Of a stretch of DNA of 64,000 nt, positions 10,291 through 19,111 are shown piece by piece. The position numbers were made by a program, and so were the translations under genes. Origin of the DNA: Burkholderia cenocepacia (lineage in GTDB: Bacteria; Pseudomonadota; Gammaproteobacteria; Burkholderiales; Burkholderiaceae); assembly GCF_900446215.1 (NCBI RefSeq), contig NZ_UAQZ01000007.1, positions 1 through 64,000 of the forward strand, in the 5' to 3' direction. The notes under the pieces are model-generated. The model was given only the letters and a program-made list of their open reading frames with translations. It did no database searches and had not been told where the DNA came from. Each line of letters starts with the position of its first letter. The first letter of the stretch is position 1.

Positions 10291-10338
10291 CGCCCGGGGA
10301 CGACCCCGGGTCATTCGCTTCAACGGGGACGGCCCCAT
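10291..10338 (+). ncRNA. Guanidine-II (mini-ykkC) riboswitch
   Basis: Two small hairpins in tandem carry the ACGR tetraloops that define the mini-ykkC class. The first has a perfect 7-bp stem CCCGGGG/CCCCGGG closing ACGA (10293-10310). The second has GGGG/CCCC closing ACGG (10325-10336). They are separated by 14 bases and end about 22 bases before the start codon of a gdx/sugE-type exporter, the classic target. In this class guanidinium binding exposes the ribosome-binding site, so translational control is likely. Confidence 0.85.
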
Positions 10339-10358
10339 CCGATACGGTGTACGTCGAG

Positions 10359-10679
10359 ATGGCGTGGGTATGGTTGTTGATCGCCGGTTTGCTGGAAGTG
10401 GCCTGGGCGGCCGGCTTGAAATCGTCGGACGGCTTCACGAAGCTCGGTCCGTCGGTGTTTACGATCGTGACGGCGCTGGCCAGCTTCGGGCTGCTCGCGG
10501 TCGCGATGCGCCAGCTGCCGCTCGGTACCGCGTACGCGGTGTGGACGGGCATCGGCGCGGTCGGCGCGTTCGTGTTCGGCATCGTGATGATGGGCGAGGC
10601 GCTGACCGTCGCGCGCGTCGCGAGCGCGGCGCTGATCGTCGCGGGGCTGGTCGGCCTGAAGCTGTCGTCGGCCGCCTGA
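10359..10679 (+). CDS. gdx: SMR-family guanidinium exporter
   Basis: This 106-residue, four-helix small multidrug resistance protein begins [20 protein letters not shown], with the essential membrane glutamate at residue 13. It belongs to the Gdx (formerly SugE) branch, which exports guanidinium in exchange for protons. The later motifs [19 protein letters not shown] and [20 protein letters not shown] are typical. The ATG at 10359 was chosen because it matches family N-termini; an in-frame GTG at 10347 is possible. The guanidine-II riboswitch directly upstream strongly supports the substrate. It is the first chromosome-type gene after the IS110 element. Confidence 0.9.
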   Translation: MAWVWLLIAGLLEVAWAAGLKSSDGFTKLGPSVFTIVTALASFGLLAVAMRQLPLGTAYAVWTGIGAVGAFVFGIVMMGEALTVARVASAALIVAGLVGLKLSSAA

Positions 10680-10896
10680 CGACGGTATCCCGGGTGCGCA
10701 GGCGCCCGGGCGCCGCCTTGCCCCGCGGAATTGCGCCGGTCGCCCGCCCAGCCTGTCTATAATGGAACGCATTCGGGCCTGAATCCCGTCGTGCTTCTCG
10801 CGGCACGCGGTGCCGGTCGCCACGCGCCGCGCGGCCAATCTGTCCGACCCGATCCGATCAATCGGCAAAACGCACGGAAAGTGCAAGGAGAGGGCC

Positions 10897-11514
10897 ATGA
10901 TCGAAGCCATTTCGCTCGGCGCGGGGCTCGCGTGGGCGAGCGGCCTGCGCCTGTACCTGACGGTCCTGATCGCCGGCGTGCTGGCGCGGTTCGGCTGGCT
11001 CCATCTACCCGACACGCTGGCCGTGCTGATGTCGCCGTGGGTGATCGGCGCCGCGGCCGTGCTCACCGTGACCGAGTTCCTTGCCGACAAGATCCCCGCG
11101 TTCGACTCGCTGTGGGATGCCGTGCATACCTTCATCCGCATCCCGGCCGGGGCCGTGCTCGCGGCCGGCGCGCTCGGCCATGCCGACCCGACCATGCTGG
11201 CGGTCGCGGGTCTCGCCGGCGGCTCGCTCGCCGGCGCCGCGCACGTGGCGAAGGCCGGCACGCGCGCGCTGATCAACCTGTCTCCCGAACCGATTTCGAA
11301 CTGGGTCGCGTCGTCGACCGAGGACGGTCTCGTGGTCGGCGGGCTCGTCCTCGCGTTCTTCGTTCCGCTCGCGTTCCTCGTGCTGCTCGCCGCGTTCATC
11401 GCGGCGTCGGCGTGGGCGCTGCCGCGTCTGTGGCGCGGCGTGTCGGGCGGTTTTCGCGGGATGGCGAACCACATGGTGTCGCGGCTCAACTCGATCGGAG
11501 GGAAACGCGATTGA
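10897..11514 (+). CDS. DUF4126 family membrane protein
   Basis: This 205-residue membrane protein of unknown function has about five hydrophobic segments. It starts MIEAISLGAGLAWASGLRLY, and conserved features include LADKIPAFDSLWDAVHTFIR and LSPEPISNWVASSTED. An AAGGAG ribosome-binding site lies 6 bases before the ATG at 10897. The stop codon overlaps the TTG start of the following permease gene, so the two are probably translated together. No reaction can be assigned. Confidence 0.8.
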   Translation: MIEAISLGAGLAWASGLRLYLTVLIAGVLARFGWLHLPDTLAVLMSPWVIGAAAVLTVTEFLADKIPAFDSLWDAVHTFIRIPAGAVLAAGALGHADPTMLAVAGLAGGSLAGAAHVAKAGTRALINLSPEPISNWVASSTEDGLVVGGLVLAFFVPLAFLVLLAAFIAASAWALPRLWRGVSGGFRGMANHMVSRLNSIGGKRD

Positions 11515-14126
11515 AGGGGCCGCAACACGCGGCGCAGCCGCCGGCCGGGCCATCCGGCCATGACGGGCGCGCGCATGCGGGCCGCTTCGGTCTGCGCGAC
11601 CTGATCCACCAGGCTGCCCGGATGACCGCGCGCGACTGGCGCGCGGGCGAACTGACGCTGCTCGTCTTCGCGCTGGTGCTCGCGGTCGCGGCGCTGACGA
11701 GCGTCGGCTTTCTCGCCGATCGCCTGCGCCAGGGGCTCGAGCGCGACGCGCGCCAGATGCTCGGCGCCGATTTCGTCGTGCGCGCCGATCATCCGGTCGA
11801 TCCGTCGTTCGACCGGCAGGCCCGCGCGCTCGGCCTGCGTACCGCGACGACCGCCATTTTTCCGAGCATGATCGCGGCCGCCGCGGGCGGGCAGGCGGCC
11901 GACGCGGCGCCGTCGCGCCTCGCGGCCGTGAAGGCCGTGTCGCCCGGGTATCCGCTGCGCGGCGCGGTCGAGATTCTGCCGGCCGGTGCCGCCACTGCGC
12001 AGAAGGCGGCCGCGATTCCCGCGCCCGGCACCGTATGGGCCGACCCTGCGCTGCTCGACGCGCTGCACCTGAAGGCCGGCGATACGGTGCGGGTCGGGCT
12101 GCGTACATTTACGGTCGCCGCCGCGATCACCCGCGAACTCGATCGCGGCTTTTCGTTCGTCAATTTTTCGCCGCGGCTGATGATGCGCGCGGACGAGCTC
12201 GCCGCGACGGGGCTCACCGGCTACGGCAGCCGCGTCACGTACCGGCTGCTGGTCGCCGGCGATGCTCCGGCCATCGCGCGCTTCGAAACGTATGCGCACG
12301 CGCGCGTCGACGGCGGGAAGCTGCGCGGCGTCGGGCTCGAGTCGTTGCAGGAAGGGCAGCCGCAGGTGCGGCAGACGCTGGATCGCGCGCGCCATTTCCT
12401 GACGCTCGTCGCGCTGCTGACCGCGCTGCTCGCGGCGGTCGCGATCGCGATGGCCGCGCAGCGCTACATGCGGCGTCATCTCGACGGCTGCGCGACGATG
12501 CGCTGTCTTGGCGTGAGCCGCCGCACGCTCGGCGCGCTGTTCGCGCTGGAATTCGCCGGCGTCGGCATCGTGTCGGGCGCCGCGGGCGCGGTGCTCGGCT
12601 ATGCCGGCCACTGGGCGTTGCTGGCCGCGCTCGGCAGCCTGATCGACGTCGTGCTGCCGCCGCCGACGTTGTGGCCGGCGCTGATCGGCATGGGCGCCGC
12701 GCTCGTGCTGCTGCTCGGTTTCGCGCTGCCGCCGCTCGTGCCGCTCACGCGCGTGCCGCCGGTGCGCGTGCTGCGGCGCGAGTGGGGCGACGCGTCGCGC
12801 ACCGCGTGGGCCGCGTACGCGATCGGCGTCGTGCTGTTCGCGGGGCTGCTGATCGTGGCCGCCGGCAACCTGAAGCTCGGCCTGATCGTCGCGGGCGGCT
12901 TTGCCGGCGCGCTGGTCGGGTTCGCGCTGATCGCCCGGCTCGTGCTGTTTGCCGCCGCGCGCGCGGTGCGCAATGCGCGCGTGGCCGCGGGCGTCGGCTG
13001 GCGTTACGCGCTGGCGTCGCTGCACCGACGCGGCACGGCCAGCGCGCTGCAGATCACCGCGCTCGCGCTCGGCCTGATGTGCCTGCTGCTGATCGCGATC
13101 ACGCGCAACGACCTCGTGGCGGGCTGGCGGCAGTCGACACCGCCCGATGCGCCGAACCAGTTCCTGATCGACATCCAGCCCGACCAGCGCGCCGATGTCG
13201 CGGCCTATCTGGCCGCGCACGGCGTGCGCGACGCCGAGCCCGCGCCGATGGTGCGCGGCCGCCTCGTCGCGATCAACGGCAAGCCGGTGAATCCGGACGC
13301 GTACCCGTCCGAAGAGGCGCGCCGGCTCGTCGATCGCGAGTTCAACCTGTCGTATACGACCGAGCTGCCGTCCGACAACCGGATCGTCGAAGGCGACTGG
13401 TTCGGCACCGCGGCCACGCCGCAGATCTCGATCGAAGCCGGCCTCGCGAAGACGCTGAACGTGAAACCGGGCGACACGCTGCGCTTCGACGTGACGGGAC
13501 TGACGGTCGACGCGCCCGTCACCAGCGTGCGCAAGCTCGACTGGGGCTCGTTCCGCGTCAACTTCTTCGTGCTGATGCCGCCGCCCGTGCTGAAGGATTT
13601 CCCGGCCGTCTACCTGACCAGCTTCCATCTGCCGGCCTCGGACGCCGCGCTGCTCGATCCGCTGATCGCGCGCTACCCGAACCTGACCGCGATCGATGTC
13701 GCGCCAATCCTCGCGCAATTGCAGCGGATGATGCTGCAGGTGGTCGGGGCGGTGCAGTTCCTGTTCGCGTTCACGCTCGCGGCCGGGGTGCTCGTGCTGT
13801 ACACGGCGCTCGCCGGCTCGCGCGACGAGCGCGTGCGCGAGGCCGCGCTGCTGCGCGCGCTCGGCGCGTCGCGCGCGCAGGTGAACGCGGTGCAGCGCGC
13901 GGAATTCGTCGTGGTCGGCGCGCTGGCCGGCGTGCTGGCATCGGCGGGCGCGATCGCGGTCGGCTGGGTGCTCGCCGCGCGCGTGTTCGACTTCCAGCTC
14001 GCCGTCGATCCTTGGCTCGTGCCGGCCGGCATCGCGGCCGGTGTCGTCTGCGCCGGTGCGGCCGGCTGGCTGAGCCTGCATAATGTGTTGCGGCGCCCCG
14101 CGCTGCAGTCGCTGCGCGACGCCTGA
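11511..14126 (+). CDS. FtsX-like ABC permease (YbbP type)
   Basis: This 871-residue inner-membrane permease has two FtsX domains. An N-terminal helix (LTLLVFALVLAVAALTSVGF) precedes a periplasmic MacB-like domain. Three helices lie around residues 290-410, with an FtsX segment including MRCLGVSRRTLGALFALEF. Central helices and a second periplasmic domain follow, then the C-terminal FtsX repeat (ALLRALGASRAQVNAVQRAE). The start is a TTG at 11511 overlapping the previous stop, with GGAGGG correctly spaced before it. E. coli YbbP works with the ATPase YbbA and next to an esterase; no ATPase gene is adjacent here. The substrate is unknown, but the class usually moves lipoproteins or lipids. Confidence 0.85.
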   Translation: MKGPQHAAQPPAGPSGHDGRAHAGRFGLRDLIHQAARMTARDWRAGELTLLVFALVLAVAALTSVGFLADRLRQGLERDARQMLGADFVVRADHPVDPSFDRQARALGLRTATTAIFPSMIAAAAGGQAADAAPSRLAAVKAVSPGYPLRGAVEILPAGAATAQKAAAIPAPGTVWADPALLDALHLKAGDTVRVGLRTFTVAAAITRELDRGFSFVNFSPRLMMRADELAATGLTGYGSRVTYRLLVAGDAPAIARFETYAHARVDGGKLRGVGLESLQEGQPQVRQTLDRARHFLTLVALLTALLAAVAIAMAAQRYMRRHLDGCATMRCLGVSRRTLGALFALEFAGVGIVSGAAGAVLGYAGHWALLAALGSLIDVVLPPPTLWPALIGMGAALVLLLGFALPPLVPLTRVPPVRVLRREWGDASRTAWAAYAIGVVLFAGLLIVAAGNLKLGLIVAGGFAGALVGFALIARLVLFAAARAVRNARVAAGVGWRYALASLHRRGTASALQITALALGLMCLLLIAITRNDLVAGWRQSTPPDAPNQFLIDIQPDQRADVAAYLAAHGVRDAEPAPMVRGRLVAINGKPVNPDAYPSEEARRLVDREFNLSYTTELPSDNRIVEGDWFGTAATPQISIEAGLAKTLNVKPGDTLRFDVTGLTVDAPVTSVRKLDWGSFRVNFFVLMPPPVLKDFPAVYLTSFHLPASDAALLDPLIARYPNLTAIDVAPILAQLQRMMLQVVGAVQFLFAFTLAAGVLVLYTALAGSRDERVREAALLRALGASRAQVNAVQRAEFVVVGALAGVLASAGAIAVGWVLAARVFDFQLAVDPWLVPAGIAAGVVCAGAAGWLSLHNVLRRPALQSLRDA

Positions 14127-14169
14127 GCGTCGCCCGCGGCCCCGAAGATCCCGTTTCCCGACTATCCGT

Positions 14170-14580
14170 ATGACCGATGTGAATGACGATGCGCCGTCGC
14201 AGCCGACGGCGTTCGAGCTCGTGGGCGGCGAAGCCCGCGTGCGCGAAATGGTGGACCGCTTCTACGACCTGATGGACCTCGAGCCGGAGTTCGCGCAGAT
14301 TCGCGCGCTGCATCCGCCGTCGCTCGACGGTTCGCGCGACAAGCTGTTCTGGTTCCTGTGCGGCTGGCTCGGCGGCCCCGACCACTACATCAGCCGGTTC
14401 GGCCATCCGCGGCTGCGCGCGCGGCACCTGCCGTTCCCGATCGCGTCGGTCGAGCGCGACCAGTGGCTGCGCTGCATGGCGTGGGCGATGGAGGATGTCG
14501 GGTTGCCGGAGCCGCTGCGCGAGCGGCTCATGCATTCGTTCTACGACACGGCCGACTGGATGCGCAACCGGCCCGGTTGA
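14170..14580 (+). CDS. Group II truncated haemoglobin
   Basis: This 136-residue globin of the trHbO type begins MTDVNDDAPSQPTAFELVGG. The segment MVDRFYDLMDLEPEF is helix B/C. The motif FWFLCGWLGGPDHYISRFGH followed by PRLRARHLPFPI contains the haem-binding proximal histidine region. Such proteins bind oxygen or nitric oxide and are linked to redox or nitrosative stress. It lies 43 bases after the permease and before AlaX, all on the same strand. Confidence 0.85.
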   Translation: MTDVNDDAPSQPTAFELVGGEARVREMVDRFYDLMDLEPEFAQIRALHPPSLDGSRDKLFWFLCGWLGGPDHYISRFGHPRLRARHLPFPIASVERDQWLRCMAWAMEDVGLPEPLRERLMHSFYDTADWMRNRPG

Positions 14581-14689
14581 TCGACCGGTACGCCGCTGCC
14601 CGCGCGCGGGACGATCTGCGTCTGGGCGCCCGTGCCGCCCGGCGCGACACTGGCCGTTTCCATTCCCCCATCGATACGAGGCTCGCCCG

Positions 14690-15421
14690 ATGACGACACA
14701 AGCGCTGTTTCGCGAAGACGCGTACCTCACGCAATGCGAGGCGATCGTCCAGGCCGTCGGCGACGACGGCATCCGGCTCGACCGCACGGTGTTCTATCCG
14801 CTCGGCGGCGGCCAGGCCGGCGACACCGGCACGCTGACGCTGCCCGACGGCAGCACGATCGCGATCGCCGACACGCGCAAGGCGAAGTTCGACGGTGCGA
14901 CGCCCGACGACGCCGTGCACGTGCCCGCGCCGGACCAGGAGGCGAGCGTCGCGACGCTCGCCCCCGGCACGCGCGTGGTCGCGGCGATCGACTGGCTGCG
15001 CCGCTACCGGCACATGCGCCTGCATACGGCCGCGCACCTGATGTGCGCGGTGCTGCCGTATGCGGTCGACGGCTGCAGCGTGACGGCCGACTACGTGCGG
15101 CTCGATTTCGCGACGTCCGACGCGATCGACCGCGACGACGTCGAGCGGCGCCTCGCGGGCTTCGTCGTCGGCGCGCATCCGGTCACGACCGAATGGATCA
15201 CCGACGACGAGATGGCCGAGCGGCCCGAACTCGTGCGCACGATGAGCGTGAAGCCGCCGATGGGCCTCGGCCGCGTGCGGCTGCTGCGCATCGAAAACGT
15301 CGACCTGCAGCCGTGCGGCGGCACGCATGTGCGCAACACGTCCGAAATCGGTGGGCTGCGGGTCGCGAAACTGGAAAAGAAGAGTGCGCGCACACGGCGC
15401 CTCGTACTGGAGTTTGCATGA
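14690..15421 (+). CDS. alaX: Alanyl-tRNA editing protein AlaX
   Basis: AlaX is a free-standing editing domain homologous to that of alanyl-tRNA synthetase; it hydrolyses Ser- or Gly-tRNA(Ala). This 243-residue protein has the two zinc-binding motifs: HTAAH at residues 112-116 and CGGTH at 209-213. The N-terminal beta-barrel contains VFYPLGGGQAGDTG. The start at 14690 follows a purine-poor leader, so the ribosome-binding site is weak. Its last codons overlap the DUF924 gene (ATGA), indicating coupling. Confidence 0.88.
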   Translation: MTTQALFREDAYLTQCEAIVQAVGDDGIRLDRTVFYPLGGGQAGDTGTLTLPDGSTIAIADTRKAKFDGATPDDAVHVPAPDQEASVATLAPGTRVVAAIDWLRRYRHMRLHTAAHLMCAVLPYAVDGCSVTADYVRLDFATSDAIDRDDVERRLAGFVVGAHPVTTEWITDDEMAERPELVRTMSVKPPMGLGRVRLLRIENVDLQPCGGTHVRNTSEIGGLRVAKLEKKSARTRRLVLEFA

Positions 15422-16035
15422 CGATCGATACCGGGAAAGCAGGCGCGGCGGCGCTCGATCCGCAGGCACGGGAGATTCTCGATTTCTGGTTCGGCGCGCC
15501 GGGCTCGGCCGAATTCGGGCAGAACCGCACGGTCTGGTTCAATGGCGGCGCGGCATTCGACGACGTGCTGCGCACGCGCTATGGCGCGCTGCTTGACGCT
15601 GCATGCGACGGCGCTTGCGATCACTGGGCCGATTCGCCGTCGGGCGCGCTCGCGTTGATCGTCGTGCTCGACCAGTTCTCGCGCAACATCCATCGCGGCA
15701 CGCCGCGCGCGTTTGCCGCCGATTCGAAGGCGCTCGCGCTCGCGCGCCGCGTCGTCGCGGCCGGCTGGGACGCGCGGTTGCCGAGCGGCCATCACCGTGC
15801 GTTCGCGTATCTGCCGTTCGAGCACGACGAGTCGGTCGAGAGCCAGCGCGAGGCCGTGCGTCTGTGCGCGGGCATCCGCGACGAGGCCGGGTGCGAGAGC
15901 TATCACCGCTTCGCATTGCTGCATGCGGCGGTCGTCGAGCGCTTCGGGCGCTTTCCGCACCGGAACGCGATTCTCGGCCGCGCGTCGACCGACGAGGAAA
16001 CGGCGTTTTTGCGAGAGCCCGGCTCGTCGTTCTGA
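15418..16035 (+). CDS. DUF924 family protein
   Basis: This 205-residue soluble all-helical protein carries the DUF924 hallmarks: EILDFWFGAPGSAEFGQNRT near the N-terminus, the central LIVVLDQFSRNIHRGTPRAF, and SYHRFALLHAAVVERFGRFP towards the C-terminus. The family has a TPR-like fold and unknown function. It overlaps alaX by 4 bases and ends the rightward group that begins at gdx. No terminator is obvious before the opposing GT39 gene. Confidence 0.85.
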   Translation: MTIDTGKAGAAALDPQAREILDFWFGAPGSAEFGQNRTVWFNGGAAFDDVLRTRYGALLDAACDGACDHWADSPSGALALIVVLDQFSRNIHRGTPRAFAADSKALALARRVVAAGWDARLPSGHHRAFAYLPFEHDESVESQREAVRLCAGIRDEAGCESYHRFALLHAAVVERFGRFPHRNAILGRASTDEETAFLREPGSSF

Positions 16036-16206
16036 CGATCCGGATGTCGACGTGATGACGGAAGGGGCGGCGACCGTTGGGGCGCTGGCGGGCTCGGACC
16101 GGCGCCGGTATCGCGCAAGGGCTGCGCACCGGCCGGGCGGATGAGCGCGGCCATTGCCGAAGAAGAAAACGAAGGCGGGCAGGACGGCGCATCGCGCCGC
16201 CCGGTG

Positions 16207-18099
16207 TCACTGCAGGTGCTGTTCGGGCGTGCGCACGTAAACGCGCAGCAACTCGTCGTTGTCGCCCGGGCGGGCGCCCGTCCAGAACAGCTTCCACTCG
16301 CTGCCGGGCGCCGGCTCGACGGCCCGCACGCCCTGCACGATCATCCACGTGCAGCGCGTCGTCTTCGCGTCGTCGATCGGCGTGTGCTGGATGCCGGAGA
16401 AGTAGTACATCATCGGCGCCTCCGATTCGCCGAACCCGGGCAGGCTCGCCATGCAGTCGCCGTCGTTCCATTCGAGCGCCAGATGCGCGTTCAGGTCGTC
16501 GAACACCGAGCGGTAGCTCTTCGCGGCATCGAGCCACGGCAGCAGCAGCGTGTAGACGAGCCCCCACGCGACGAGCGCGCCGGCGCCCCACGACAGCGCG
16601 CCGCGCCACCGGCCCGTCGTGCGCAACTTCGGCAGCAGCGTCAGCCAGCCGACCGTCAGTGCGAGCGCGCCGGTCACGAGCGCGGGCTGGATCGGCATCG
16701 TCCAGTCGAGCGGCAGCCAGCGGCCGAGCAGCGCGAGATCGGCGCGCGACGCGGCGGGATCGGCCATCACCGCCCAGATCGCCCACGCGAGCACGACGAC
16801 CGTGCCGAACAGGAGGCGGCTCAGGTAATCCCACGCGAGATGCAGCCGGCGCGGCAGGCGCTCGATCGCCTGCGCGGCGACCAGTGCGAGCGGCGCGAAG
16901 AACGGCAGGATGTAGAGCTGGCGCGACGTCGCGGATATTTGCAGCACCACGAGCCCGATACCGGCGAACAGCACGGGCAGCGCGACAGACGGCACGCGCC
17001 AGTCACGCCATGCGCCGCGTGCGAGCGCGACGATCGCGAGCGGTGCGATCGGGAAACCAACGGTCAGGAACGCGCGGAGAATGAAGAGCGGCTTGTCGTT
17101 TTCTGCCCCGAGCTCGGGGACGGAGAAACCGAAGAAGCGGCCGACGTTGTTGTCCCAGAACCACTTCATGAACAGCGTCTCCGAGCGCAGGAACAGCGCG
17201 GTCGGCCAGATCAGCGCGAACGGCGCGAACACGAGCGCGGCAATGCCGAGCGCGCGTGCGAACGAGCGGGTGCGGCAGGCCGGGTAGAGCACCAGTGTGC
17301 AGACGAGCGTGGCCGCGAACACGAGCGGCACGAACAGCCCCTTCGCCATCAGCGCGATGCCGACGCCCGCGCCGAAGAGCGGCGCGGCCCACCGGCTCGC
17401 CGGGTGCACCGGCAGCCCGTGCCGCATCTGCTGCGCGCGCGCGACGTGCTGCATTACGAGTTCGAGCAGTCCGCAGAACCCCATTGCCGTACCGGCAAAC
17501 AATGCGACGTCCGTCATCATGTCGTGCACGTGCTTGATGACGACGAGCGTGCCCGCGCTCAGCACGACCGGGCCGAGCACGCGCAGGTCGAACCAGTTCT
17601 CCGTCCGGCTGGCCATGCGGGCCGCGCGTGCGATGAAGCCGAACGCGAGCGCGGCGAACAGGGCGCTCGCCAGGCGCGCCGCGTCGTGCAGCGGCATCAC
17701 GCGCTGCAGCAGCCACGCGAGGCTGGTCGCGACCCACGCGTAAAGCGGCGGCTTTTCCATGAAGGGCAGGCCGGCATTGGTCGGCACGACGAAGTCGCCG
17801 GTCTCGAGCATGTGCTGGATGATGCCGAACGTGTAGGTTTCGTCCTGTTTCCACGGATCGTGGCCGAGCACGCCGGGCAGCGTGTACGCGCACACCAGGG
17901 CGGCAACGAACACCCAGGCGCGCCAGCCGAGCAGCAGCGCGCGGTCGCGCGCGGGGCTGGCGGCCGCGGTCGATGCGGCAACGGGCGTGCCGGCAACGTC
18001 GAGCGTCGCGATGACGTCGGTATCGGCGGTCGAGCGGGTGTGCGCGGCCGAGGCGGGCACGGACGTGCGTCGCCGGCTGGGCGCTGCGGTTCCAGGCAT
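16207..18099 (-). CDS. GT39-family (ArnT-like) membrane glycosyltransferase
   Basis: This 630-residue polytopic protein has about 12 hydrophobic helices. The first periplasmic loop contains HDPWKQDETYTFGIIQHMLE and LPFMEKPPLYAWVA, the DE-containing loop and the EKPPLY motif of ArnT/PMT-type enzymes. These transfer a sugar from a polyprenyl-phosphate donor to a lipid or protein in the periplasm. A 60-residue Ala/Thr-rich cytoplasmic N-terminus is unusual, and the true start may be slightly later. The specific acceptor is unknown. The gene stands alone on the minus strand. Confidence 0.82.
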   Translation of the reverse strand: MPGTAAPSRRRTSVPASAAHTRSTADTDVIATLDVAGTPVAASTAAASPARDRALLLGWRAWVFVAALVCAYTLPGVLGHDPWKQDETYTFGIIQHMLETGDFVVPTNAGLPFMEKPPLYAWVATSLAWLLQRVMPLHDAARLASALFAALAFGFIARAARMASRTENWFDLRVLGPVVLSAGTLVVIKHVHDMMTDVALFAGTAMGFCGLLELVMQHVARAQQMRHGLPVHPASRWAAPLFGAGVGIALMAKGLFVPLVFAATLVCTLVLYPACRTRSFARALGIAALVFAPFALIWPTALFLRSETLFMKWFWDNNVGRFFGFSVPELGAENDKPLFILRAFLTVGFPIAPLAIVALARGAWRDWRVPSVALPVLFAGIGLVVLQISATSRQLYILPFFAPLALVAAQAIERLPRRLHLAWDYLSRLLFGTVVVLAWAIWAVMADPAASRADLALLGRWLPLDWTMPIQPALVTGALALTVGWLTLLPKLRTTGRWRGALSWGAGALVAWGLVYTLLLPWLDAAKSYRSVFDDLNAHLALEWNDGDCMASLPGFGESEAPMMYYFSGIQHTPIDDAKTTRCTWMIVQGVRAVEPAPGSEWKLFWTGARPGDNDELLRVYVRTPEQHLQ

Positions 18100-18218
18100 G
18101 GAAAAGATCTCGGGTCGAGTCGAGCCGGTCCGGCGACATGGGCTGGACCGATAAGGGGATTACATCCGGCTAACGGACAGGATGTTTAAGACACCTGTCT
18201 GAATGACCGCTAGTAGAG

Positions 18219-18262
18219 CACGGAATTGTTACGGATGTTTACTGAAACTGTCACGGAATTGT
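18219..18262. promoter_or_regulatory. Tandem direct repeat upstream of the GT39 gene
   Basis: CACGGAATTGT occurs at 18219-18229 and again at 18252-18262, exactly 33 bases apart, which is close to three helical turns. The pair lies 120-163 bases upstream of the GT39 start. The spacing suggests two operator half-sites on one DNA face, but no regulator is known. Confidence 0.3.
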
Positions 18263-18327
18263 GGAGATTTGTGGCGGCGTGACCACGCGGCGTTGTCGAC
18301 CGCCGTATTGTTGCGCGGCGCGTCAGC

Positions 18328-19089
18328 TCAGCGGCCGCCGCCGACGTCGAGCAGGGCGCCCGTCGTGTAGGAGGCCGTATCGCCGAGCAGCCAGACGATC
18401 GCCTCGGCGACCTCCTGCGCTTCGCCCGCGCGGCCGAGCGGCGTTTGCGCGCCGAGGCGGGCCGCACGGCCCGGCTGGCCGCCGCTTGCATGAATGTCGG
18501 TCTCGATCAGGCCGGGGCGTACCGCGTTGACGCGCACGCCGTGCGGGCCGAGTTCCTTGGCGAGGCCGATCGTCAGCGAATCGACCGCGCCTTTCGAGCC
18601 CGCGTAGTCGACGTACTCGTTCGGCGAGCCGAGCCGCGATGCGATCGACGACACGTTGACGATCGCGCCGCCGCGGCCGCCGCGGTCGGTCGACAGCCGG
18701 CGCGCGGCTTCGCGCGCGCACAGGTAGGCGCCGAGCACGTTGGTATCGAACATCCGCCGCAACCGGTCGACCGGCATGTCGGCGAGCGGCATCGACGGCG
18801 CGACGATGCCCGCGTTGTTGACGAGCGCGTCGAGGCGTCCGAACGCGGCCGCAACGGTATCGAACATCGCGACGACGTCCGCCTCGTTCGCGACATCGCC
18901 CGCGACGATGCACGCGCGGCCGCCCGCGTCGCGCACGGCCTGCGCGGTCAGTTCGGCCGCCGCCGCGTCGCGCGCGTAGTTGATGCCGACGTCCCAGCCG
19001 CGTTCGGCCGCGAGCACGGCGGTCGCGCGGCCGATGCCGCGGCTCGCGCCGGTGATGAGGACGGCCTTGCGGTCGGACGATGCGGTCAT
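18328..19089 (-). CDS. SDR-family oxidoreductase
   Basis: This 253-residue short-chain dehydrogenase/reductase has the nucleotide-binding motif TGASRGIG at residues 13-20. The NNAGIV motif is at about 91-96. The catalytic residues are Ser148, Tyr162 and Lys166 (YAGSK). The overall pattern fits NAD(P)-dependent 3-oxoacyl/glucose-dehydrogenase-like SDRs; the substrate cannot be told. It ends a minus-strand series and starts just downstream of the LOG gene end. Confidence 0.88.
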   Translation of the reverse strand: MTASSDRKAVLITGASRGIGRATAVLAAERGWDVGINYARDAAAAELTAQAVRDAGGRACIVAGDVANEADVVAMFDTVAAAFGRLDALVNNAGIVAPSMPLADMPVDRLRRMFDTNVLGAYLCAREAARRLSTDRGGRGGAIVNVSSIASRLGSPNEYVDYAGSKGAVDSLTIGLAKELGPHGVRVNAVRPGLIETDIHASGGQPGRAARLGAQTPLGRAGEAQEVAEAIVWLLGDTASYTTGALLDVGGGR

Positions 19090-19111
19090 CGCGTGCGGGT
19101 TCCGGTGAGGG

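Noticed and set aside
10320-14081. A 1253-codon open frame on the minus strand
   Set aside because: It lies wholly opposite the gdx, DUF4126 and FtsX permease genes, is dominated by Arg/Gly/His-rich low-complexity sequence, and is a by-product of high third-position GC.
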